The notes beneath the pieces are model-generated. The model was not told where the DNA came from, ran no database searches, and saw only the letters and a list, made by a program, of their open reading frames with translations. From positions 1,178,001-1,242,000 of the forward strand of contig NW_027480542.1 in NCBI RefSeq assembly GCF_051401765.1: a stretch of 64,000 nucleotides of DNA. The letters run 5' to 3'. This stretch comes from Calliopsis andreniformis. Taxonomy: Eukaryota; Arthropoda; Insecta; Hymenoptera; Andrenidae. A program made the translations under genes and the position numbers. Below are positions 46,421 through 55,407 of the stretch, piece after piece. The stretch's first letter is position 1, and each line of letters opens with the position of its first letter.

Positions 46421-47605
46421 GAAGGCCCTTCGTTCCTCCTCCTCGCCGTCTGCGTTCTAATAAAAGCCCTGTACTGGGGGCAATTTGCCGCTCCTGCAAT
46501 GTGTTCCGCTTTGGCCGCCGGAATTCCTGCCCTTGTGCAGAAAACACAGCACCTCGTCGCCTAGCAGTTGTTTATTTGATGGCCCTCGCCTCCGCATCTT
46601 CTGCATAATTCCCTCCCCCTCAATTTCTCCCTGCAAGTATAGCTCATATGCCCGAAAGCGTGGCACCTGAAACATCGTATCAAGTTATGAGTTTTCATTA
46701 TTCTACACATAGTATACCCTATCCTGATCCTGGTTCCTTCCTCCATTTTATCGGAAATATTTGTGAGTAGTGTCACTATTGCTGTTCTTGTTCCCGCATA
46801 TCCATATCGTAGAGTCTTCACCTCGATTTGCATTTCCTTCTCCTTCTCTCATTTGAAAGTGTCGAGCCAGTTCATGTATTAATTCCTCTTTTTCAATGGT
46901 AGGATCTAAGTCTTTAATTTCAAAGATTTCCCTGGGCGCCAGTCTTTTGATCTTATTCTCTTCACCCAGGGAATTCTTTATTACCTCTGCAAATTTTCCG
47001 CTATCCGCTTTTTCCTCCATCTCAATAATGAGGTCTCCTCCTCTGAATTTTCGGACCGTTTTGATCCCTTCGAGTTTATCTCCCGCTTTGATTTGTTTAA
47101 ATAAATCCGCGAAAGATTTTCCTTCTGTGGTCTTTATAACCACCGCCTCATTTTTAGGTGGTTTGGGGATTCTAATCTTCCTGATTTCTCTAAGATCTCT
47201 ATCTCCTGGTCTTTCTTCCCTGATCTCGGTTTTCCTCTCATTTACTTCTCTAGCTCCACTCTTCTTTCTCCTTTCCACTGTCCTCCATTCCTCCTGTTGT
47301 TTTTTCCTAGCCTCTTTGGTCTCCTTGGGGTCGGTTTCCTCTGCTCTCTTCTTTTCTTTTCCTCTTCCTTGGTCCCTCGGTTTTTCCCTCATTCCATTAT
47401 TTCTATTTGGTCTAGTCCTCTTCTTCTTTGTTGGTTTTTCCTCATCTCTTCTCTCCCTGTCCTTTTCTTCTTCCTCCGATTCTGTTTCTATGTTTCGCAT
47501 ACCCGATTTTTTGTATACGAAACTTTCCGGGGGGGGGGGGGGGGGGGGGGGGGAAATTTCCGGAATCGCGTTCCTCGTTCGATTCCGGTTCCAACGAGCC
47601 CTCAC
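46418..47605 (-). pseudogene. C1 ORF1 (gag with CCHC knuckles)
   Basis: Readable from about 47605 (a proline run follows) through a Lys/Glu/Arg-rich region, then PPKNEAVVIKTTEGKSFADL, EIFEIKDLDPTIEKEEL, a frame change near 46835, CFRCHAFGHMSYTC and CRRCGGEGHQINNC. A further frame change leads to GIPAAKAEHIAGAANCPQY and a stop near 46418 that overlaps ORF2. The proline run corresponds to a G25 tract on + (47529-47553). The N-terminus upstream of 47605 is unclear because a strong hairpin lies there. Confidence 0.75.
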
Positions 47606-47637
47606 ACGCTGGGGTCAAAGCAGACCCCTATGGGCCT

Positions 47638-47705
47638 GCGCGCCCTTACGAAGTGAACAAGTCAGATATCTGGACGGTAGACTTGTTCACTTCGTAAGGG
47701 CGCGC
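47638..47705. repeat. Perfect 25-bp inverted repeat
   Basis: Arms 47638-47662 and 47681-47705 (core CCCTTACGAAGTGAACAAGT) with an 18-nt spacer containing CAGATATCTG. It lies at the 5' side of C1 ORF1. Confidence 0.9.
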
Positions 47706-47944
47706 GAGGCCTTCCTCGCTGAACACATAGACGTTAGCAGATATATTTTTATTATAAAAAATACTGTCCTCACTTATAGACGTTCCTACTTGTTCGTTCG
47801 CTCGGCGGACGCTCACTCCCGTCGCCGGTGGACGCGTCGTCAGCGTCTCCGATCGTCGCTTCGGCGCCGTCTATGTCTGTCCTTCTCTTGACCACAGTAC
47901 TCTATATGGGCTGTGGTATTGAGCTGTCTCTTTCTCGTGTATGA

Positions 47945-48340
47945 ACTCAGCGTCTTTCTCGCACTCGCTTTTACACCTATATCCAACAGTATTGGACCGT
48001 CTCTATCTCCGCGCACGCTCGGAGTGTCTTTGTCGCACTCGCACGTTTCTCTATACTAAGCGGTATTTAACCGTCTCTCTTTCCGCGCACTATTGGAGCG
48101 TCTTTATCGCACTCGCACAAACTTATATACTAAGCGGTATTTGACCGTCTCTCTTTCCGCGCACTATTGGAGCGTCTTTATCGCACTCGCGTAAACTTAT
48201 ATACTAAGCGGTATTTAACCGTCTCTCTTTCCGCGCTCTATTAGAGCGTCCTTATCGCACTCGCGTAAACTTCTATGCTAGGTAGTATTAAACCGTCTCT
48301 CTCCTGGCGCACTATTAAAGTGCTCTTAGCGCACTTGCAC
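47945..48340 (-). repeat. 74-bp tandem repeats in the 5' region of C1
   Basis: About 4 to 5 units. The marker ACTAAGCGGTATT recurs at 48055, 48129 and 48203, exactly 74 bp apart; each unit includes CCGTCTCTCTTTCCGCGC and ATCGCACTCGC. The outer units are diverged. Tandem repeats in LINE 5' UTRs often carry promoters; that role is inferred. Confidence 0.8.
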
Positions 48341-51300
48341 TTGCGTTTTGGGTTTCCCCACTCCACGAAATCGATACTTAGAAAATTTTTGACGGGTTCC
48401 CCCACTCCAAAATTTTCGTACTTATAAAAATTTTTAGAGATCTTCGCACGTCTTACTCGCATGAGTACCCGAACCGTTCTGGATTTTTCGAAATCGGGGG
48501 TCGTTTCTCCACTGGTTTCCGTTCCCTGGTTTCCTGGCCTCCGATTCGTCCATCCAGTCTTCCTCCTTGTGGAAGGGGGGGTCACGTGCCCTGGCTTCTG
48601 GCCTTGTCCCCGGTCGTTAGCCTCCTCCGACCGTTGACTTTTGGCTTGTTTGCCCTGCTTCGGTTTTTGCCCCCCTTTTTCAAACTCTTATAATCTAAAT
48701 TTAGTTTTAACCTTCCTCGTCTCGCTGAGGTTCATATACACTTTTATACATCTATTTTCTAGTTTCTACCTACTGGATCATATTTTTCCTTATTTATGCG
48801 ATTATCATTTCGCCTTTTTCATTTCTTAGGATCCTATTTTCGTTCCTTAATTTTCTTACTTATTTTCCTACTTCTTTGATGTTATTACACGTGCCTGTTT
48901 CGTAGGGAGCGCTTTTAATGCGTTTTTAGTTGAATCTATGCATTTTCCCCCCCTCCGGTCCCCTTTTTGAGATAAAAAATTTTTTCTTCTCTTAAGACCT
49001 TCTTAGGGGTCTGGGCTAGGTCTCCCCATGCTCGGATTTCCCCTAACTCCTCTCCTCTTCTTGCAAAAATGCTTCAAAAATTTTTTGGAAGGTTATTTTC
49101 GCTCCTAACCTAACCAAACTTTGTAGTTGCATAGATCTCGTTTTGTCTGATCTTTTTGGTCCTATTCTTAGGGGCCGTAGACCCCCTCCTTTTCCCGCAA
49201 AAATGAATCAAAAAATTTTTGAAAACTCTTTTTTCGGCCTATCGGTCTGAAATTTTGTATGCATCTACTATATTGTCTGTTCTATCTTTTATGTCCTATA
49301 CAGTCCCCCCCTATCTCCTTTAGTTTTGGAGATATTGGAGTTTTTTCGTTTGTTATTAATCTTTTCTGATTAAATCTTTTTTCAGGACATTTAACTCCCC
49401 GATCTGTACTCTTTTCCGCTTAGTGAAAATTAGCCACTTTTTTCTTTCCCTAGCCGATTTGTTTATCATTTTCCCGTCTTATTTTTAATAATTTAGCTTC
49501 CTCCTACTTTTATTTCTTTTAATTTTATTTGTTTTACTTCTATTCCTACTCTACATTATCCTACTTTGTATTGTATTCTTTTCTTTTTCTCTAGTCCTTT
49601 AATGTCTCCCAACTTTCTTTTTGGAAAAGATCTTAATTTGTCTTGTCTTGAAATCTGTTCTCGTCTCGTATTCGTATTCCCTATACCGGTCTACTTCGTT
49701 CCTCGGTTTATGTTTTCGTTTGTCGGTCAACTGTCCTTATTTGATTTCCTATTGTCATGTTTCCGTCCTTTCTTATCCTAACCGTCTCGCGCATTGCGCA
49801 GTACCGTCTTTCCTACCTTTATGTCTAATCCCTAGCCTAATCTTACTTATTTTATAATTTTTCTTAATTTATTTCCCTTAATTTCTCGTACCTCTAATCG
49901 ATTTCGTTTTCAAAAATTTTTTGTCACTTTCTGTTTTTTGGATCCTCATTTTTGCGTTATATTGCCCCTAATTTTCTAGTCTAGATCCTTCAGATTCTTT
50001 ATCGCTCCCTATGAAACATCGCGTTCACAAAAAAGTGCATCAATTTATATTCTAAATTTGTATAAATTGCCTAAATTTTCTCGCGCCTCGTGTTTCCTGA
50101 GCGCGCCGCCATTTTGTTTCCTACGTGCTCGTTGCTGTGTGTTGTTCTATATCTATCGCGCTTTAACTGACCATCTTGTCGGCCTACGCCTATGAGTTCG
50201 TTGCCCTCTCTACTTTTACGCTGGCCTAGTTAGATTTCTATTTTATCTGCTTTCCGCCTGCGCCTATGTGAATTGCTACCCTCTTGACTCTAGCGCTGGG
50301 TTTATTATCTTATCGTAGCAGATATCTGTTTTATCTGCTCCTTCCTGCGCCTGTAAGATGTTTTACTTCTCTACTTTTGCGTTGATCTGGCTCCCGGTAT
50401 ACCAGGTTCCTGTTTTATCCGCGCTTCTAATCTTATTTATTTTTCTCTTTTCTAATTACTTTTCTTAACTATCCTATATTTTTAATCTACTATATTCTAA
50501 TCTTATTATTATTTCCATCTATTTAAACTGTATTTGATACTTTAATGTAAGGCATGCAATTAAATTTTAAGCAATACGCCGCTGAAACTTTATCACTGTA
50601 TTATTATACTTTTATCCTAAATTTTAGCATATTTCTCTAATTTTACTCTGTTCTATTTAACTAAATTTTTTATTTTTCTTACTAGCCTTTACCTACTTGT
50701 TTCTTAATTTCTGTTTCAGATTTTGCTCTCTATATGTGATATGTCTTTTAATGTAGTTGACTGCAGTTAAATGTAAAGCAATACGCCGCTAGGACTCTGT
50801 CGATATCTACAAGACTTTTCTATCCTAGCTTATCAGTGTTTCTTATATTCTATCCTACCCCATTTAGTTATTTATTTAATCTATTTTTCCTAGTATTTTC
50901 TTACTAATTTCTTGATTTTCTGTTTTAGGTTTTACTCCCTATCATCCAGCTCAAGGAAAACCTTTTCCGTTTTAACTGAGGTAAGTATCCTATTTCGAAT
51001 ATCTTTATTCTATTTCTAATTGTTTCTATTTATTCTATTCCTGTTTTCTTTCTACTGTTTTGTTATTCTATTACTAATTTCTTAATTTTCTGTTTCAGGT
51101 ATGGTTCCCTATTGACCAGTTTATGAGGTCCCTTTTTTGATTTTTCTAAGTTAAGTATCCTATTTCGTATGTATCTCTACTATTTATTTCTATTCTATAC
51201 TTTTAATCTACTCTTACTTTAGTTGCTATTTTATTGCTAGTTTCCTAATTTTCTGTTTCAGATTGAGGCCCCGCATCGTCCAGCCTGCGTAATCCCTCAA

Positions 51301-51865
51301 CCGATTTTTAAGTTAAGTTAATCAACTTTTGATTCCTCCTTTCTCTCCAATTCTATTCTTATTTTTACTCTTCTCTAGTGTACTTATATCTCGTATTTTT
51401 AATGTTTCCCTACTTCTTATTGTGCGTGCTGGTTTTTTATATTCTATACCCTATATCTATCTAACATTTTTACATGCTTATTTACATCTTATTCTACATT
51501 TTAACATAGTTATATTACAAAAATTGTCTTTTTATGCACTAAAAAGTTTTCTTTCGCTTACTTTTGTAGCGCTCTTCCTAATTCGAGTCCTCGTCGGGTT
51601 CTCGTGGATTCACTTCGGCTTCTCAGGATCTTCAGGGTTCCTTCGTCGGCGAGGGTCTATTTCCGGCCTGGTCCTGCAACTTCGGCTTCATCTCAGGGTC
51701 CGGTTCATTTCTCTTCGCCTCCAAAGTTCTTTCCCAGCTTCCTGGTCGGCCTCCGTTCCTCCATTCGTACCCTTGTTTCGAGGTTTCTGTAATCAATATC
51801 GCGTTTTTTAGTTTCTTTATTTATTTTTACCGTTTAAGGTTTCCTAAAATAATACTTAGCTTTTA
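48341..51865 (-). other. C2 3' UTR, 3.5 kb
   Basis: No gene. Internal duplications: a block around GCAAAAATGCTTCAAAAA at 49065 and again near 49198. About three diverged ~85-bp units with TTTTATCTGC and CTGCGCCTAT sit at 50180-50430. CAATACGCCGCT recurs near 50574 and 50784. The splice-like array is listed separately. Longer than in C1 because of these expansions. Confidence 0.6.
50700..51315 (+). repeat. ~160-bp tandem units with splice-site-like signals, antisense to C2
   Basis: TTTCTGTTT(C/T)AG acceptors end at 50719, 50938, 51098 and 51261. The later three follow CTAATTT(C)TT-like branch-region sequence, at 160 and 163 bp spacing. Segments of about 42-55 nt follow, sharing CCAG and CCCT blocks, then GTAAGTATCC at 50981 or GTTAAGTATCC at 51150. 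The donors weaken in the later units. Confidence 0.55.
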
Positions 51866-54800
51866 TTATAGCCCTAACATTCTGTAGAGATCTCCTGATT
51901 CCACGTCCTCATCTGTCCCTCTCATGACGTCGAGATCCTCTCCTTCCTCTTCTCTTCGTCTCTCCTCCTTCTCCTTACTTTTTAATACTTCCTTGCAGAA
52001 GATTGAAAAAGCTTCCCATGCCTCCTTCCTCTCTAAGACTTCTCCCATGAGTCTTTCCGGGGTCAGGGTCTCCTCTTGTCTTCCTATGGCCTCCCTCATC
52101 CTGTTCCTTTCTTCTTCCCACTTGTCGCATTCGAAGAGCGTGTGTTCCGGAGTATCTTTTGTTTCGGGGTGATACCAACATTTTTCGCTCGTCATCTTTC
52201 CTATTTTCTTCCGGAAGGTGTTGAAAACCCCGTGTCCGGTGAGGGCCTGCGTCAGATAAAAATTCAAGTCCCCATGCTTCCTTTTGATCCAGGGATCTAT
52301 AACTGGAATCAACTTAAAGGTCCATCTTCCCGTTATATTTCCCTCCCATTCTCTTTGCCATTTGTCCATAGCTTGCTTTCTCGCCTCCTTCCTCAACCAT
52401 TTCTTCAATTTTTTCCTTTCCTCTTCCTCATCTTCCTCTTCCTCTCCTACTTCCTGTCTGTTGATTAGTGGTGGGGGAAGGGGAGGCATTCCTCCTCCCA
52501 TCTGCACTCCATCAACGATTACCCTCTCCTCGTCGTATATTCCTTCCGCATACCTTGTTCCTGTTCCTCTCCTCCTGACTCTCCTTCTCTCGATGTCCTC
52601 CACGTAGTACTTCTCCCATTGATAGAGATCTCTTCTTTCTTCGATTTTAATTGTCCACGGGAGTATGCCTGTTATTACACATAATGTGTCCACTGGGACT
52701 GTTCTGTAAGCTGCAGCTACTCTCGCGAGGCCTATTCTCTGTGTCCTGCGGATCAATGATCTATTAATTGCGTTGTATATGCCGCTTGTCCAGATCGGGG
52801 CGCCGTAGAGGACTATTGATTCCATTGTGCTATATAGCAATTTCCTCGCCTTCTGATTCGTCCCCATCATATTTCCCATCAGGCGGCTTAAAGCTGCCAT
52901 CATCCTGATTGCCTTGTTTGTTACATTGGTAATATGTTTCCTAAAAGTCCTTCTTTGGTCGAAAGTTACTCCTAAGTATTTGACCTCCGGTTTTGGCCAG
53001 ATCGTCGTGTCCTGCAGTCTAAAACAGAAATTTTCCCCTACTCTCTTATTATTTAATAAGATTATTTCGGTTTTTTCTTTTGCTAGTGTCAGGCCTGCGT
53101 CCTGTAACCATTTCTGTACGTCAAGAATCGCTTTTTCTGTTTTGTCCCTTAGTTTTTCCGGGGTTCTCTCTTCAATCAAGAGTCCCACGTCGTCCGCGAA
53201 CGCTACAATTTTGGTCGCTCCTGTTAGCTGCAGTTTTAGGAGGTCGTCGTAGACCAGGTTCCAGCAAAGTGGGCCAATAACGGACCCCTGGGGGACCCCC
53301 ATCTGCATCTCCATCTGAATCTGTTCTCCAAGAGTATGATAAATAATCTCTCTTTCCTTAAAATAACTCCTTACCGTGCGGGCGAGGTACCGTGACACTC
53401 CTCTTTTTTCTATCTCCCTGATTATAATTGGCCATCTTAGCGTGTTGAAAGCATTTTTTACATCCAAGGTTGCTAGTAGTGCGTATCTTTGTTGTTCCGT
53501 CGCCGTTTTAGCTGTCCTTCTCACCCTTTCCATGGCGTCTGTTGTCGCCCTTCCTTTAACGATACCGTATTGGTTCTCGGCAAACGGTTTTTCGCCCAGT
53601 TCCTCCAGCATCCTCGCCCGCAAGGCGTATTCCATTAGTTTAGGAAGAGCATCTATGATGCAGATGGGCCTGTAAGCAGAGGGTGTTAAGGGGTCCTTAC
53701 CTTCTTTTGGCAGTAGTATTGTCCTTGCCCTTTCCCAATCTTTTGACCAACTGCCTCTCCAGAGTATGCCGTTTAACAATGCTGCGAAGCTGTTTGGTCT
53801 GTAGTTGGCCAGTCCCTTGATTATTATGGTTGGGATCCCGTCCAGGCCTGGGGCTTTACTTATTTGCAGGTTTTTTGCTGCCTCGAGAATCTCCTGTCCG
53901 TCCACCAGTCTGAAAGAGTTATCAATTAGCCAATCATTTATAAAGGGTTCCTGCATGTCCTCCCTTTCGACGAGTCCGCTGCTTCTTTCCCCCTCTCTCT
54001 CTTCCCCCTCCCTAGGAAATAATGCTTCCAAAACCTCCCTGGCGAAGTTTGGGGATAGGTAGGCGGGTGGGGAGCTGTTTCTTGCGTATTTCATGACTGC
54101 TTTATAGGGTTTCCCCCAAATATCCGTGTTGACCATGTCACACAACTCTTTCCATTTCTTCTCTTTTTCCACGACTATTAATTTGTTCAATCTTTTTTTG
54201 GAAAGTCTATATAGCCACCCTGCTGCCTCCAGTTCGTCGTCCTGTCTCCTCCTCCTGGCCCTTTGCATCGCCCTTCTTAATTGTTGTGTTTTTCTCCTCG
54301 CCTCGCTTATTTCTCGATTCCACCATGTGTTCGTTCTTTTATTTTTATTAGTCTTGATCCTTTCCATGGATTTGTCACATACTTTTTCTATAATACCTAG
54401 AAATTTCTTTTCGTCACTTTCTCTAAAGATCTCCTTTTCTTTCAGGTCCATCGCTTGGAGTTCCTCGTCGAAGGATGTTTTCATTTTCTCCACGTCCAAT
54501 GTGCAGGTTTTCCACTTATGGCTTCTTCTCGCCTCCGTCATTACTCCCCCAGGTAAGTCAAACTCTGTAAAAATATATTTATGATCAGAAGCGGTTTCCT
54601 TGTCTATAACCTTTGAGATCACCCTTCCTTCGTTTTGCAATCTTCTGGTCGTAGCTATAAAATCTATATTGGAGGTGGCGTTTCCCCTCTCGAATGTGTG
54701 TCCTCCGATTGCTTTTATCGGATGGAGGCCCGCTTTCGTCATTTCCTCCAAAAGGATGTTTCCTTTCTCGTTTTGTGACTTCGAGCCCCACGCCGGCGAC

Positions 54801-55183
54801 TTTGCATTAAAGTCACCTCCCACTATGACCTCATTTCCTTTTCTTCTTTCTTCTTTAGAGAAGCTCATCATTTTTCTGATTTTGCTGGCAAACTCATTAT
54901 TAGTTATATTGGGGGACAAGTATGCGCTTACCAGCGCGAGGCTCCCTATTTTCGTAGCTACAAAGTCCTCCTCTTCTTTGTTCCCATCTCTTCAGGCCTT
55001 TATTCCGTTAATTTCTGTTACCCATGTCGCCGCTCCGTTGTTTCCACTAAATGTCCAGTGTCCCGGGTTGAAAAGCGGCTCCGAGATGAGGACTACGTCC
55101 GCTTTTAGTTCTGTCACTGCCTGGTTTAGTAGGTGCTGCGCCAACCTGCAGTGATTCACATTTATCTGGAGAATTTTTACCTT
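51866..55183 (-). pseudogene. C2 ORF2: endonuclease and reverse transcriptase
   Basis: Open for 1017 codons from 54919 to a stop at 51866, with the endonuclease N-terminus upstream to about 55183. That upstream part is in frame except for one TGA near 54992. Motifs: DVVLISEPLFNPGHW, MSPNITNNEF, GGDFNAKSPAWGS, ETASDHKYIF, ISKAPGLDGIPTIIIKG, SAYRPICIIDALPKLMEY, NQYGIVKGRATTDAM, TLDVKNAFNTLRW, GVPQGSVIGPLCWNLVYD, FADD and VKYLGVTFDQRRTF. The terminal knuckle is C-x2-H-x8-H-x4-C, as in C1, so the second ligand is His in this whole family. The C-terminal tail is very acidic and basic (EERRREEEGEDLDV). Nearly intact; only one nonsense codon is seen. Confidence 0.9.
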
Positions 55184-55284
55184 GAATTTAGATTATATCT
55201 CCCTCCTGCCTGCTGTTTCAGATATAGCTTATACTGTGGGCAGTTTGCCGCCCCCGCTATATGTTCTGCCTTCGCTGCCGGGAT
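55184..55284 (-). pseudogene. C2 ORF1, last codons only
   Basis: Encodes GIPAAKAEHIAGAANCPQYK and a short tail, the C-terminus of the family C gag as seen in C1 near 46480. Everything upstream is lost by 5' truncation. Confidence 0.75.
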
Positions 55285-55303
55285 CCCAGACCTAACCGAG
55301 ACC
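55285..55303 (-). repeat. Telomeric repeat remnant between C2 and E
   Basis: CCCAGACCTAACCGAGACC on +, one full unit plus a variant unit (one base changed). On the sense strand the E poly(A) is followed directly by GGTCTCGGTTAGGTCTGGG. Confidence 0.8.
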
Positions 55304-55353
55304 TTTTTTTCTTTTTTCTTTTTTTTTTTTTTACGCGGTGGAAATGCATTACG

Positions 55354-55380
55354 CACACCCGGATTTCTCCAGGTAGTGTG
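55354..55380 (-). promoter_or_regulatory. 3'-terminal stem-loop of E
   Basis: On +, CACACCCGGA pairs with TCC-A-GG-TA-GTGTG. The TA bulge and GTGTG arm are shared with F and F2. The outer CGTGGAG/CTCCACG stem is not intact. Confidence 0.55.
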
Positions 55381-55407
55381 GGACTCTTCCAACGAGAAGC
55401 ATCGGGC

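Larger units (their letters stand above)
39919..48340 (-). mobile_element. C1: near full-length R1-clade element (family C)
   Basis: Order on minus: 5' UTR with 74-bp tandem repeats; ORF1; ORF2; 2.4-kb 3' UTR without a poly(A) tail. Its 3' end lies near repeated CCCCACTCCAAAAAATT-type blocks shared with C2. A solo LTR is nested in the endonuclease. Boundaries with D (left) and C2 (right) are set where similarity to the sister copies changes and are accurate to perhaps 50 bp. Confidence 0.75.
48341..55284 (-). mobile_element. C2: 5'-truncated R1-clade element, sister of C1
   Basis: Keeps ORF2, the last ~40 codons of ORF1 and a 3.5-kb 3' UTR. The 5' end is cut at 55284, directly against telomeric sequence that follows the poly(A) of E. 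The 3' end has two CCCCACTCCA-type blocks like C1 and no poly(A). Confidence 0.82.

Noticed and set aside
49006..49032. TTAGGGGTCTGGGCTAGGTCT-like sequence in the C2 3' UTR
   Set aside because: G-strand on +, opposite to every junction motif, imperfect and not at an element boundary; treated as chance.
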